Positions 13,837 to 21,548 of a DNA stretch of 38,461 nt are shown piece by piece; the stretch's first letter is position 1; each line of letters starts with the position of its first letter. Position numbers and translations under genes: made by a program. The stretch lies in assembly GCA_023265045.1 (NCBI GenBank), contig JAHFUQ010000025.1:1-38461 (forward strand). Direction: 5' to 3'. This stretch comes from Acidimicrobiia bacterium. GTDB lineage: Bacteria; Actinomycetota; Acidimicrobiia; Acidimicrobiales; AC-14. The notes below the pieces were generated by a model, which had not been told where the DNA came from, ran no database searches, and saw only the letters and a program-made list of their open reading frames with translations.

Positions 13837-14189
13837 TTATAGCCGGTCGTCTATGGGCTTCTTGAAACCGGAACGCTTGTCGGCCAGCGCGGCCGCTGCC
13901 GCGTTCAAACGGTCCGGGTCGAAACCGGCGGCGGCCGGCCCAGTCCCTAACAGCGCTCCACACCGCCGGCCACATGGACGTAGGCGATGCGCTCCAGGGG
14001 TAAGCGATCGAGCACGTCGGTCGGATCGGCGCCGGGGTTGCGGGCGTTCGCATACAGGTTGGCCACGTCGAACAGGAGCAGGGCGCCCGTCCGGTCGAGC
14101 AGCTCGGCCAGGAAGCTCGCCTCGTCCAGCTCGTCGCCGGGCCAGTCCAGGAAGGAGGCGATGGGCTCGAGCGCGAGCGGGACGGGCAG
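13837..14189 (-). pseudogene. Decayed MNIO (DUF692) gene
   Basis: A minus-strand frame reads [20 protein letters not shown], then [37 protein letters not shown] and [14 protein letters not shown] before a stop at 13947-13949. This is the middle of a DUF692/MNIO barrel (multinuclear non-heme iron oxidative enzymes that modify peptides): the LLxDVxNxYxNARN and HVAGG metal-site segments are clear. The N-terminal third and the strands after HVAGG are missing. In another frame at about 13935-13837 a tail FDPDRLNAAAAALADKRSGF, then KKPIDDRL and a stop, resembles the C-terminal extension of actinobacterial members. So the gene has lost its 5' part, suffered an internal deletion and shifted frame. 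No precursor peptide was found. Confidence 0.6.
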
Positions 14190-14330
14190 TTCGGCCATGT
14201 GCACGAGTACTCCGAGCCCGATCTCGACGCCGTCATCGGGGACATCGGCTTCACGATCCTGCGCAAGTTCCACCGCGGCGACCGCGCTGGCGGTCGCGTC
14301 GTGCTGCTCTACGTCCTCCAGAAGCCCTGA
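14163..14330 (+). pseudogene. 3' fragment of a SAM-methyltransferase-like gene
   Basis: On the plus strand, frame without a start: [20 protein letters not shown], then [31 protein letters not shown] and TGA at 14328. The order E-Y-S/T-x-x-x-L ... aGF-x-v is typical of the last helix and strands of class I methyltransferases such as type 11/12. The 5' two-thirds are absent; the fragment abuts the MNIO remnant, which lies on the other strand. The methyltransferase assignment is tentative, but the strong coding pattern is not expected by chance. Confidence 0.4.
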
Positions 14331-14369
14331 CCCTTCAGGAACGGCCCCGGCGGGCCGATCTTCCCGGGA

Positions 14370-15800
14370 GTGAGATCGAGCACGTCGACCCGCCGCGCCC
14401 TGGCGCTGATGGCCGTCATGGCCGTCAGCTGGAGCCTCCGCGCGCTGCCGGCGCAGGCGTCGGTGGCGCCCGGGTTGCCGCACGCCGACTGGGCCACGCC
14501 GGGCGGCGGCGGCGCCACCGAGCTACGGGTCGCGTACAACATCGCCCTCGACCCCGTCGCCCAGCCTTGGCAGCGGCCGGCGAACGTGTATTGGGCGAAC
14601 CAGTTCCACCTCTCGTCCAGCCCCAGCGGCGGGTACCTCGGGCTCCAGACGCGCTCGTACCCGCCGGCCAAGGTGGCGCTGTTCTCGTGGTGGAACGCCC
14701 TGGATGCGTCCTGCCCCAGTGTGCCCAACCTGGTGGCGTGCGGCCCTTTCGACGGTGAGGGCGTGGGCTACACCGCGATGGTCGCCTTCGACTGGCAGCC
14801 CCACACCGACTACACGTTTCGCCTGTGGCGGGGCGACCGTGACGCCTCGCGGGACGCCTACTGGTGGAACGTCGAGATCCAAGACGGTTCGGGCGCGCGG
14901 CTCGCACCGGTCGGCGCCATCCTCGTCCCCTCCGCGTCTGGCGGAATCAGCGGGGTGGGCCAATGGACCGAGTGGTTCGGGAACGCCGACGACTGCGACC
15001 AGATCCCCGCCGCGGACGCCTGGTTCGGGCGGCCCGTGCTGGACGGGACGGCGGCCACCCCGATCGGCGTCGGCGTCGGGTACAGCGCCCCCTGCCCGGC
15101 CCAGGCCGAGTGGGTGGACGGCGGCTCCCGCCAGCGGATCGGGACCTCGATCTCCTCGCGCCCGCTGACCGTGCAGGTGGCGCGCACGATGTGGTGGCAC
15201 CCAGGGACGACCACCCTGGAGGGAAGCGCGGCGTGGATGGCCATCGGCAATGACCCCAAGGCGGCTGCCGGCCAGCTCGCCCCTGCCTACCTGTACGCCC
15301 ACGCGTTCAGCTTCACCGGCGGGACGGCGTTCGGCTTCGTGGGGCTCACCACCACCCCGGCAGGGAAGCACGCCGTGTTCACCGTCGTGGGGCCGGACGG
15401 CAAGTCGCGCGACGCGGTCGTCCCCTTCGATTGGAAGGCGGGGCGCTTCTACGTCCCGATGGTCCACCAACTGTCACCCGGCGTGTGGGGGGCGTGGGTG
15501 TTCGATCAGACCGGCTCCGTGTGGGTCCCTATCGGGACGCTCAACCTCTCGCCGAGCTGGGGCCTGGTGTACCCCTTCACCACCTCGGTGGCGGCGTGGA
15601 TCGGCCCCAACGCGCAGTCGTGCTCGGCCTATCCCCGGGCCGACGTGTACTTCAACCGGCCCACGGGCCTGAACGGCGGTCAGGCCCTCGACCCCGCCTT
15701 CGGCGGCCACAGCACGGGCGCGGGGGACTGCCCTCCGGAGATCTCCACCGTGTCCGGCACCTGGGCCCGCTTCCAGATGGGCTCGCCGGCCCTCACCTGA
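14370..15800 (+). CDS. Secreted protein with two DUF3472-like modules
   Basis: 476 residues. Residues 1-31 ([12 protein letters not shown] ... LPAQASV) form a signal peptide. The first module, about 50-265, has [40 protein letters not shown], a C-x11[10 protein letters not shown] segment and YTFRLWRG, all typical of DUF3472 (a beta-sandwich domain of unknown function in exported proteins). The second module, about 275-470, repeats the pattern in diverged form ([63 protein letters not shown]). The paired cysteines suggest disulfides. The function is unknown; carbohydrate binding is a guess. GTG 14370 is chosen because it precedes the basic n-region and lies seven bases after a GATCTT -10. Confidence 0.8.
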   Translation: MRSSTSTRRALALMAVMAVSWSLRALPAQASVAPGLPHADWATPGGGGATELRVAYNIALDPVAQPWQRPANVYWANQFHLSSSPSGGYLGLQTRSYPPAKVALFSWWNALDASCPSVPNLVACGPFDGEGVGYTAMVAFDWQPHTDYTFRLWRGDRDASRDAYWWNVEIQDGSGARLAPVGAILVPSASGGISGVGQWTEWFGNADDCDQIPAADAWFGRPVLDGTAATPIGVGVGYSAPCPAQAEWVDGGSRQRIGTSISSRPLTVQVARTMWWHPGTTTLEGSAAWMAIGNDPKAAAGQLAPAYLYAHAFSFTGGTAFGFVGLTTTPAGKHAVFTVVGPDGKSRDAVVPFDWKAGRFYVPMVHQLSPGVWGAWVFDQTGSVWVPIGTLNLSPSWGLVYPFTTSVAAWIGPNAQSCSAYPRADVYFNRPTGLNGGQALDPAFGGHSTGAGDCPPEISTVSGTWARFQMGSPALT

Positions 15801-15802
15801 CG

Positions 15803-15815
15803 GCCCCTACGGGGC
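15803..15815. terminator. Small hairpin between convergent genes
   Basis: GCCCC TAC GGGGC, a 5-bp stem with a 3-base loop directly after the DUF3472 gene and over the stop of the convergent rhodanese remnant; followed by TTGG rather than a T-run. Confidence 0.4.
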
Positions 15816-16287
15816 TTGGTACGTCTTCTCGATCGGGGCCTTGACGAGGTTGCCCCACTCGGTCCACGAGCCGCCGTAGTTCCGGACGTTGGTGTGGCCC
15901 AGGGGCTTCGTCAGCACGAACCAGGGGTGGCTCGAGCGCTCCCCGATGCGGCAGTACACGATCGTGTCGTCGTCCACGCCGACCCCGAGCTCGTCGTGGT
16001 AGATGGCCCGCAGGGCGTCGGCGTCCTTGAACGTGCCGTCGTCGTTGGCCGCCGTCTTCCACGGCTTGCTCTTGGCCGTCGGGATGTGGCCGCCGCGCAA
16101 AGCGCCCTCCTGCGGGTACGCAGGCGTGTGCAGCAGCTCGCCCGAGTACTCCTGCGGCGAGCGGACGGACTCCACGACCACCAGGCCGGGGTCGCGGAGG
16201 TGGGCGGCCGAGCCAGGCGGTGGTCACGAGCCGCTCGGGGTGGGCGGACTCCGCCAGCTGGGACGAGTCATCCTGCCGTACGGGCAT
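15807..16287 (-). pseudogene. Thiosulfate sulfurtransferase (SseA/CysA-like), frameshifted and internally deleted
   Basis: Intact relatives have about 280 residues and two rhodanese domains. Here ATG 16287 opens [26 protein letters not shown], then one extra G (about 16205-16212) shifts the frame. After the shift [12 protein letters not shown] is joined at about 16166 directly to [20 protein letters not shown] of the second domain, so nearly all of the first domain is lost. The catalytic domain is complete: [28 protein letters not shown] with the active cysteine, [19 protein letters not shown]. Translation from GTG 16181 would give a 124-residue single-domain rhodanese that may still be active. 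It is divergent from sufE, and in mycobacteria the same pair (sseA and a sufE-like gene) is adjacent. GAGATT seven bases before ATG 16287 may be the -10. Confidence 0.8.
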
Positions 16288-16334
16288 ACCTGTCAATCTC
16301 GTGACCAATTCCCGACTCCGCAGATCGGGTTTTA

Positions 16335-16340
16335 TAGACT
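16335..16340 (+). promoter_or_regulatory. -10 of sufE (leaderless)
   Basis: TAGACT, six bases (CTCGAG) before ATG 16347, in an AT-rich stretch TTTTATAGACT. No ribosome binding site is present between them. Confidence 0.6.
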
Positions 16341-16346
16341 CTCGAG

Positions 16347-16796
16347 ATGGCCACCGCTCCACCGCTGCAACGCATCGTCGATCTCTTCGGGTCGGCGCCC
16401 AAGGACCTGCGGTTGCAGGCCTTGCTCGAGTACTCGCGCAAGGTGCCGCCGCTGCCCGAGAAGTACGCCGACCACCCGGAGCTGCTCGAGCAGGTGCCCG
16501 AGTGCCAGACGCCGTTCTTCCTCGCCACCGAGGTCGACGCCGACGAGCGCGTGTCCTTGCACTTTCAGGTGCCGGCGGAGGCGCCGACCACCCGGGGGTT
16601 CGCCGGCATCCTGCACTCGGGACTGAACGGCGCGACAGCCGCCGAGGTGCTCGACACCCCCGACGACTTCTACCTCAAGATGGGCCTCGGCGAAGCGATC
16701 TCGTCGCTGCGGCTCCGAGGGATGGGCGCGATCCTGTGGCGGCTCAAGCGCCAGGTGAGGGACCAGCTGGCGGCCGGCCAGCAGCCGGCGTCGTGA
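16347..16796 (+). CDS. sufE: SufE-family sulfur acceptor
   Basis: 149 residues, full length. SufE proteins accept persulfide sulfur from a cysteine desulfurase and pass it on for Fe-S cluster assembly. The acceptor cysteine is C53 in [13 protein letters not shown]. Other conserved segments are [40 protein letters not shown] and [19 protein letters not shown]. In actinobacteria this subfamily is usually linked to SseA-like rhodaneses, as here, where the remnant lies divergently 59 bases away; the partner may therefore be a sulfurtransferase rather than SufS (inference). The stop overlaps the next gene as GTGA. Confidence 0.93.
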   Translation: MATAPPLQRIVDLFGSAPKDLRLQALLEYSRKVPPLPEKYADHPELLEQVPECQTPFFLATEVDADERVSLHFQVPAEAPTTRGFAGILHSGLNGATAAEVLDTPDDFYLKMGLGEAISSLRLRGMGAILWRLKRQVRDQLAAGQQPAS

Positions 16797-17572
16797 GCGA
16801 CATGCCGGCGGCGTTCTTCGGGCACGGCAGCCCGATGAACGCCATCGAGGACAACCGCTATACCCGCGCGTGGGCGGCCTTCGGCGCCGCAATCCCCCGG
16901 CCGCGCGCAATCCTCGTCATCTCCGCACACTGGTACATCAACGCCACCGCCCTGACCGCCATGGCCTGGCCCCGCACCATCCACGACTTCTACGGCTTCC
17001 CGCCCGAGTTGTTCGCCGTCGACTACCCCGCGCCGGGCGATCCCGCGCTGGCGGCGGAGGTCGCCGACGTGGTCAAGCCAACATGGGTCGGCCTCGACGA
17101 CGACAGCTGGGGCATCGACCACGGAACGTGGTCGGTGCTCGTGCACGCCTTTCCGCAGGCCGACATCCCCGTCGTGCAGCTCGCCGTCAACGGCGTGAAG
17201 GACTTCGACTACCACCTCGAGCTCGGGCGCCGCCTCGCCCCCTTGCGAGACTCCGGCGTGCTCATCGTGGGCAGCGGCAACGTCGTGCACAACCTCGGAC
17301 GGATGGACCCGCGCCAGATCGACGAGGGGACCGACTGGGCCCACCGCTTCGACGAGGACGCCTGCGCGGCCATGACGTCGGCGGCGCCGGGATCGGTAAT
17401 CGACCTCCAGGGCCACCCCGACTTCGCCATGGCCGTCCCGACGCCCGACCATTTCATCCCCCTGCTCTACCTGGCCGGCCTGGCCGAAGCGGCGGGCCGG
17501 CGCGCGGACGTGTTGATCGACGGCTACGCCTACGGCTCGCTGTCGATGACGGCGTACACCCTCGACCGCTAG
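16793..17572 (+). CDS. Class III extradiol dioxygenase, DODA/YgiD type
   Basis: 259 residues. The family opens aromatic rings of catechols such as DOPA with a divalent metal. Ligand motifs are visible: [13 protein letters not shown] (H11), VISAHWY (H46), [11 protein letters not shown] and [26 protein letters not shown], the central DODA motif, is also present. The substrate is not known. GTG 16793 overlaps the sufE stop by four bases, so it is translated from the sufE message; the functional link to sulfur metabolism is unclear. It is convergent with the cupin gene, the two stops sharing CTAG at 17569-17572. Confidence 0.9.
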   Translation: MSDMPAAFFGHGSPMNAIEDNRYTRAWAAFGAAIPRPRAILVISAHWYINATALTAMAWPRTIHDFYGFPPELFAVDYPAPGDPALAAEVADVVKPTWVGLDDDSWGIDHGTWSVLVHAFPQADIPVVQLAVNGVKDFDYHLELGRRLAPLRDSGVLIVGSGNVVHNLGRMDPRQIDEGTDWAHRFDEDACAAMTSAAPGSVIDLQGHPDFAMAVPTPDHFIPLLYLAGLAEAAGRRADVLIDGYAYGSLSMTAYTLDR

Positions 17573-17964
17573 TACCCGTCCGCCCAGTCGCCCGGGTCGA
17601 CGTTCCAGTCGACCGAGTCGGGACCGCTCAGCTGCACCGTGACGTGCGTCATCGGCGACGTCGGCGTCGCCCCGTGCCAGTGCCACTCGCCAGGCATCAC
17701 GCTGACGACGTCGCCGGCCTTGACGTGGCGGCGCCAACTGGGCGTCCCGATGATTCCCTCACCTGCGGCGATATGCAGCAGCTGGCCTCCCGCGTGGACG
17801 TGGGGCTTGGTGCGCCCGCCCGCCTCAAAGTGGACGGCGAACACGCTCGGGTTCTCGCCGGGAAAGGGGTTGGCGAACCGCTGCAACCGGGCCCGGCCCT
17901 GGAAGTGTTCGGCCAGCTCGCCGGGTGGCTCGCCCTGGGTGTTGTCGACGCGTGCGAATTCCAT
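17569..17964 (-). CDS. Cupin-domain protein
   Basis: 131 residues, single cupin barrel. [20 protein letters not shown] is the first cupin motif (H-x-H and Q where E is common) and [18 protein letters not shown] the second. The arrangement matches small carboxymuconolactone-decarboxylase-associated cupins that bind Zn, Fe or Mn. Enzymatic role unknown. ATG 17964 precedes [16 protein letters not shown] 17970 is a possible alternative. It diverges from the methyltransferase gene across a 24-base gap. Confidence 0.85.
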   Translation of the reverse strand: MEFARVDNTQGEPPGELAEHFQGRARLQRFANPFPGENPSVFAVHFEAGGRTKPHVHAGGQLLHIAAGEGIIGTPSWRRHVKAGDVVSVMPGEWHWHGATPTSPMTHVTVQLSGPDSVDWNVDPGDWADGY

Positions 17965-17974
17965 GCCCACGGTT

Positions 17975-17980
17975 TAGCTT
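17975..17980 (+). promoter_or_regulatory. -10 of methyltransferase gene
   Basis: TAGCTT eight bases before ATG 17989, no ribosome binding site; predicted leaderless or nearly so. Confidence 0.45.
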
Positions 17981-17988
17981 CCCCACCT

Positions 17989-18786
17989 ATGAGCGATTAC
18001 GTGTTGGTCCTGAGCGACGTCGAAGTCACCCGCTACGAACGGATGGCCGAACACGCCCACCAGGAGGAGGCCGCGCAATGGGCCACGGTCGGCATCGCCG
18101 AGGGTGCGCGCGTCGCCGACGTCGGTTGCGGCCCGGGCGCCATGTCGACGCTGGTCGCTCGCCTCGTCGGGGCGGACGGCGCCGTGTGGGCGGTCGACCA
18201 GGACGCCCAAGCCGTCTCCACGGCCGAGGCGATGGCGGCCAAGCGCGGCCTCGACAACGTGCACTGCCACGTCGGCGACGCCGACGCCACCGGCCTCGAC
18301 GCCGGGTCCTTCGACGTCGTCATGATGCGCCACGTCCTGGCCCACAACGGCGGCCACGAGCAAGCGATCGTGGACCATGCCGCCTCGCTGCTCAAGCCCG
18401 GCGGCTGCCTGTACCTTGTCGACATCGACGGCCCCGCCATGCGCAGCCGTCCGGCGGGGGCCGACATGACCGACCTGTCCGCGCGGTACTGGGACTTCCA
18501 GACGGCCCGTGGCAACGATATGGCGGTCGGCCTGCGCCTGGGCGAACTGGTCACGGGGGCCGGGCTCGAGCTGGTGGAGCACCGGGGCTGGTACGACATC
18601 TTCGCCGCCCCGCCCGGGCTTCGAACGCCGGCGTGGGCGGCGCGCCACGCCATGGTCGCGGCGGGCCACGCCACCGAGGCCGACCTCGACCGCTGGGGCG
18701 CCTACTTCGAGCGCTTCGACAAGGGGGAGGTCGAGCTCACCCTCTTCGTCGCCTTGTTCAGCGCCATCGGCCGCCGACGGCGATAG
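17989..18786 (+). CDS. Class I SAM-dependent methyltransferase
   Basis: 265 residues. Motif I VADVGCGPGAMSTLVARLVG, the acidic motif II AVWAVDQDAQAV, motif post-I VHCHVGDADATGLDAGSFDV and VMMRHVLAHNGG are the usual SAM-binding landmarks of the Methyltransf_11/25 group; LLKPGGCLYLVDIDG follows. The C-terminal 90 residues would select the substrate, which cannot be told from sequence. ATG 17989 is set by the leaderless promoter. No operon partner is evident: the gene downstream is separated by a 445-base remnant region. Confidence 0.88.
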   Translation: MSDYVLVLSDVEVTRYERMAEHAHQEEAAQWATVGIAEGARVADVGCGPGAMSTLVARLVGADGAVWAVDQDAQAVSTAEAMAAKRGLDNVHCHVGDADATGLDAGSFDVVMMRHVLAHNGGHEQAIVDHAASLLKPGGCLYLVDIDGPAMRSRPAGADMTDLSARYWDFQTARGNDMAVGLRLGELVTGAGLELVEHRGWYDIFAAPPGLRTPAWAARHAMVAAGHATEADLDRWGAYFERFDKGEVELTLFVALFSAIGRRRR

Positions 18787-19164
18787 CGACGGTCTGCGGT
18801 CTCACTGCCCACCCGGTAGCGCACCCACCCCGCCTCGTTGGTGGCCTGCGCCGCGGAGTCGCCCGCGTTGGCGTCGGCGGTCGTAAGGGCGGCCCGTGTC
18901 GTGCGGGCCGCGCAGTTCCACGAGTTCGTCGCGGATGTGCCACAGGTACGACAACCGCCGCGGAGGCTCCCACGCGGTGACCTCTCTCCAGTCGATCTCG
19001 TGGCCGGCGCCGCCGAAACCCTAGCGACATGGTGTGCCACATCGTCGTGGCGACGCTTTCGAGTCCCGCAGATACAGCTGGCTCACCAACGAGCGCCGCT
19101 CGGCCCGGGCGGAACGCTGCACCTGACGCGGCCATGCACCTCGCCTCATCTATCCAACTTCGGC
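18787..19164. other. Gene-poor stretch with an SRPBCC remnant
   Basis: No intact gene is seen between the methyltransferase and the HNH promoter. On the minus strand at about 19006-18930 a frame reads GHEIDWREVTAWEPPRRLSY, then LWHIR, which closely matches the central strands of AHSA1/SRPBCC proteins (typically WGEVxxWEPPxRLxYxWH). Just beyond it the reading is lost, and a later piece in another frame (NEAGWVRYRV) vaguely resembles the C-terminal helix. This looks like a degraded SRPBCC gene. The rest holds nothing recognised. Confidence 0.4.
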
Positions 19165-19200
19165 TTGCGCGTGGCGAACATCTGTTCTATAATAAGGAGG
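19165..19200 (+). promoter_or_regulatory. Consensus promoter with embedded LexA (SOS) box
   Basis: -35 TTGCGC (19165-19170), a 17-base spacer and a perfect -10 TATAAT (19188-19193). The spacer ends in GAACATCTGTTC (19176-19187), which fits the actinobacterial SOS-box core GAAC-N4-GTTC and touches the -10. LexA bound there would block polymerase. AAGGAGG (19194-19200) follows at once but would lie at or before the transcription start, so the working ribosome site is more likely GAGGGG near 19218. Confidence 0.7.
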
Positions 19201-19231
19201 CTTCCCCGAGCACTTTCGAGGGGAATGCGCC

Positions 19232-20335
19232 TTGCCCACATTCACCGAATGCAGCGATGACCAGCTCATCGAAGCGATCGACCAGCTGCACGACATCGTG
19301 TGCGCGGCGCAGCGGCGTTTGCTGGCGACGACGGGTGAATACGACCGCCGGCGGTCGTGGAGGCAGGACGGCGCCACGTCCATGGCGGCATGGCTGGCGT
19401 ACCGGCTGGGCGTTGCCCACCGCACCGGCGCGGATTGGGCCCGGACGGCAGCGGCGCTCGAAGGGCTGCCGGCGCTGGCGGGGGCGTTCGAGGAGGGCCG
19501 GCTGTCGCTCGACCAGGTGGTGCCGCTAACCAGGCTGGCCACGCCGGAGACCGACGAGGCGCTGGCGGAGGAGGCGATCGGGTGGTCGGCGGCGCAGTGC
19601 GCGGCGGCGGCCCGTCACGCCCGGCCGGTGTCGGAGGACGAGGCGTCCGACGCCCACGCCCAGCGGCACCTTCGGTGGCGGTGGGACCTTGAGGCCCGCA
19701 TGCTGCACCTTCGCGGCAAACTGCCCGACGAGGCGGGGGCGACGGTGGCCGCGGCGCTGGAGCGGATCGCCGACTCGGCCAAGCCCGATCCTGATACCGG
19801 GCTGTTCGACCTCTACGAACACCGGGGCGCGGACGCGCTGGTGGAGCTGGCGTCGTCGTACCTCGGTGCCCAGGCGTCGCCCGACCGGGCAACCGTGGTG
19901 ATCGTGGCCGAGGCGTCGGCGGTGTCGGGCGAGGGCGGAGTCATCACCGTCGACGGCGGCCCGCCGATCGGCGTTCACGCGCTGTGGCGGCAGCTGTGCG
20001 ACGCCCGGGCGGAGATCGTGGGCCCCGACGGCGTAGGCCGCGCCCGGCGCACCCCGCCGGCGTGGCTGTGCCGCAAGATTCGCCGCCGTGACGGGGGCTG
20101 CCGCTTTCCGTCGTGCGAGCGCCGGCGCTGGGGCCATGTGCATCATATCCGCCATTGGGTTCATGGCGGACCGACCGATGTGGACAATTTGGTCTGGCTG
20201 TGCCCGTACCATCACCGGCTGGTCCACGAGGGTGGATGGACGATAGAAGGGGACCCCGACGACTGGCTGATATTCGTGCGACCGGATGGTCGCAAGCTGG
20301 TCGGTGGTCGCGCTCGTCCCCCATCAGTCCACTAG
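19232..20335 (+). CDS. DUF222 / HNH endonuclease, 13E12 repeat family
   Basis: 367 residues. The N-terminal 230 residues are the helical DUF222 domain (DDQLIEAIDQLHDIVCAAQR, GRLSLDQVVPLTRLATPETD, DEAGATVAAALERIAD). The C-terminus is an HNH nuclease with zinc cysteines (GGCRFPSCERR) and HHIRHWVHGGPTDVDNL followed by CPYHHRLVHEGGW. Members are common and often multi-copy in actinobacteria; several in M. tuberculosis are LexA-controlled. Their cellular target is unknown; mobile-element or DNA-damage roles have been suggested. TTG 19232 is the start because it precedes PTFTECSDDQL and has GAGGGG upstream. The promoter carries an SOS box, so expression on DNA damage is expected. Confidence 0.92.
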   Translation: MPTFTECSDDQLIEAIDQLHDIVCAAQRRLLATTGEYDRRRSWRQDGATSMAAWLAYRLGVAHRTGADWARTAAALEGLPALAGAFEEGRLSLDQVVPLTRLATPETDEALAEEAIGWSAAQCAAAARHARPVSEDEASDAHAQRHLRWRWDLEARMLHLRGKLPDEAGATVAAALERIADSAKPDPDTGLFDLYEHRGADALVELASSYLGAQASPDRATVVIVAEASAVSGEGGVITVDGGPPIGVHALWRQLCDARAEIVGPDGVGRARRTPPAWLCRKIRRRDGGCRFPSCERRRWGHVHHIRHWVHGGPTDVDNLVWLCPYHHRLVHEGGWTIEGDPDDWLIFVRPDGRKLVGGRARPPSVH

Positions 20336-20341
20336 CGCTAG
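20332..20341. repeat. 10-bp perfect palindrome over two convergent stops
   Basis: CTAGCGCTAG contains the TAG stop of the HNH gene (20333-20335) and, on the other strand, the TAG stop of the small ORF at 20338-20340. It has no loop, so it is not a terminator. Confidence 0.6.
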
Positions 20342-20553
20342 CCGCAAAAGCGTTTGGCGGTGACCGTGATCTCGTTGATGCTCGCAGTCCCGAACGCGCC
20401 CGAGGCGGTTGCCTGGTAACGCCGCGCCCTCGGCGTGACGATCCTGTGGGACTTCGGACCGGTCGCCGGGTCGGAGGTCAACGGCGTCCCGGCCACCTCT
20501 GCCTGGTGAGCGACAAGTCGCCGCTCGACGTCCGCTAGAGGCTCAGATGGCAC
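20338..20553 (-). CDS. Small unrecognised ORF, possibly a gene remnant
   Basis: A 71-codon frame from GTG 20553 reads PSEPLADVERRLVAHQAEVA, then SDPATGPKSHRIVTPRAR and ends YQATASGAFGTASINEITVT, AKRFCG. The C-terminal part has good coding character and resembles the end of an exported beta-rich protein, but nothing recognisable precedes it. A strong purine tract (GGGGGGAGGG) lies only a couple of bases from the GTG, which is too close for an ideal ribosome site. It could be the 3' end of a decayed gene. Confidence 0.3.
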   Translation of the reverse strand: MPSEPLADVERRLVAHQAEVAGTPLTSDPATGPKSHRIVTPRARRYQATASGAFGTASINEITVTAKRFCG

Positions 20554-20768
20554 CGCCCTCCCCCCACTCAAGGTTCCGGTGGGAAAGGAAAGGACTCGGC
20601 GGTCCCTGCCGCGATCCGCCTCGCCGTCCACGCCATGACGGCGGCATCGAGGACTTGAGGAGCGACGCCGCGGCAGCGTTCCGCCAACGGATGATCTCGT
20701 CGACCTCGGCGGCCCCGGTGCGGTAGTCCTTCCCGGCGACGTCGTAGATGAAGGCGTAAAGGTGGGCG
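20554..20768 (-). other. Unassigned stretch with a coding-like minus-strand fragment
   Basis: Between the small ORF and the membrane-protein gene a minus-strand frame without a start reads AIFRNSAHLYAFIYDVAGKD, YRTGAAEVDEIIRWRNAAAA, SLLKSSMPP. It is coding-like in codon use, and the family is not recognised. It lies one frame away from the end of the membrane protein (which closes LDRCGHLPE), so it may be a shifted continuation or another remnant. Confidence 0.3.
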
Positions 20769-21548
20769 CTATTCCGGAAGATGGCCGCACCGGTCCAGGG
20801 ACTCGGTGGGGTGACCGAGGGCGCGGGCCATCCACTGGATCGGGGACTCGTGGAAGTCGCTCCCCCGGCAGAGCACGCGCCCTTCGATGGTGTCGCCCGG
20901 GATCCGGGTGATCCTGCGCTTGCCGCTGGTGAGCATGTTCACGAAGCCGCCGGTCTCGCCCACGATGTAGCCGATCGCCGGCTCGGGCTCGTCCTTCAGG
21001 GTGAGCTGCTCGTGGGGCAACCACATGGTGAACAGCGTCGCCCCGAGGGCGTAGACGATCCCCGTCGTCGCCAGCACGAGGAACCCCCGCCCCGTCCGGC
21101 TGCGCGACGCCGGTCGCAACTCGTCCTGCTCGCGGTCGAACACGCCGAGCAGCGCCGACGCCACGATGGCAGGAACGAACAAGTACCACGGGCTGAACCA
21201 GGCGCTCACGAGCACCACGCCGGCGATGACGGCCCACTGGCGCGACGGCCGCTCCCACTTCCACCGGCAAGACGTCCGCCCGTAAATCGCGATCGCCATC
21301 ACCAGCGCCGTCGCGATCGGGATGTACGACATGATGACCCCGATGGTGGTGGCGACGAGCCCGGCGTCGTGAATGAGCGCCATCGACGTGAGCAGGTCGC
21401 CGTGCGTCACAAGCAGGACCTTGGTGATCAACAGCGCGAACAGGGCGAGCGTCGTCGCCATGCGGTCGCTGCCCAGTCGTCTGAGGGCCTTCGAGACGAC
21501 CTCGACGACCACGCTCCGTTGCCGGCGTGGCGGCGCCGAGTCGGTCAC
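20769..21548 (-). CDS. Integral membrane protein of unknown function
   Basis: 259 residues. About six hydrophobic segments lie between residues 30 and 190 (TTLALFALLITKVLLVT; DAGLVATTIGVIMSYIPIAT then ALVMAIAIY; WAVIAGVVLVSAWF; LFVPAIVASALLGVF; GFLVLATTGIVYALGATLF). The last 70 residues are soluble and hydrophilic (GYIVGETGGFVNMLTSGKRR, ITRIPGDTIEGRVLCRGSDF). No family is recognised. GTG 21548 overlaps the stop of the TetR gene as GTGA, so the pair is co-translated and the regulator probably controls this protein; an efflux or sensing role would be guesswork. The C-terminus may be altered, since another coding-like frame continues downstream. Confidence 0.75.
   Translation of the reverse strand: MTDSAPPRRQRSVVVEVVSKALRRLGSDRMATTLALFALLITKVLLVTHGDLLTSMALIHDAGLVATTIGVIMSYIPIATALVMAIAIYGRTSCRWKWERPSRQWAVIAGVVLVSAWFSPWYLFVPAIVASALLGVFDREQDELRPASRSRTGRGFLVLATTGIVYALGATLFTMWLPHEQLTLKDEPEPAIGYIVGETGGFVNMLTSGKRRITRIPGDTIEGRVLCRGSDFHESPIQWMARALGHPTESLDRCGHLPE

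Noticed and set aside
19194-19200. AAGGAGG as ribosome binding site of the HNH gene
   Set aside because: It directly follows the TATAAT -10, so it would lie at or upstream of the transcript 5' end, and it is 31 bases from TTG 19232.
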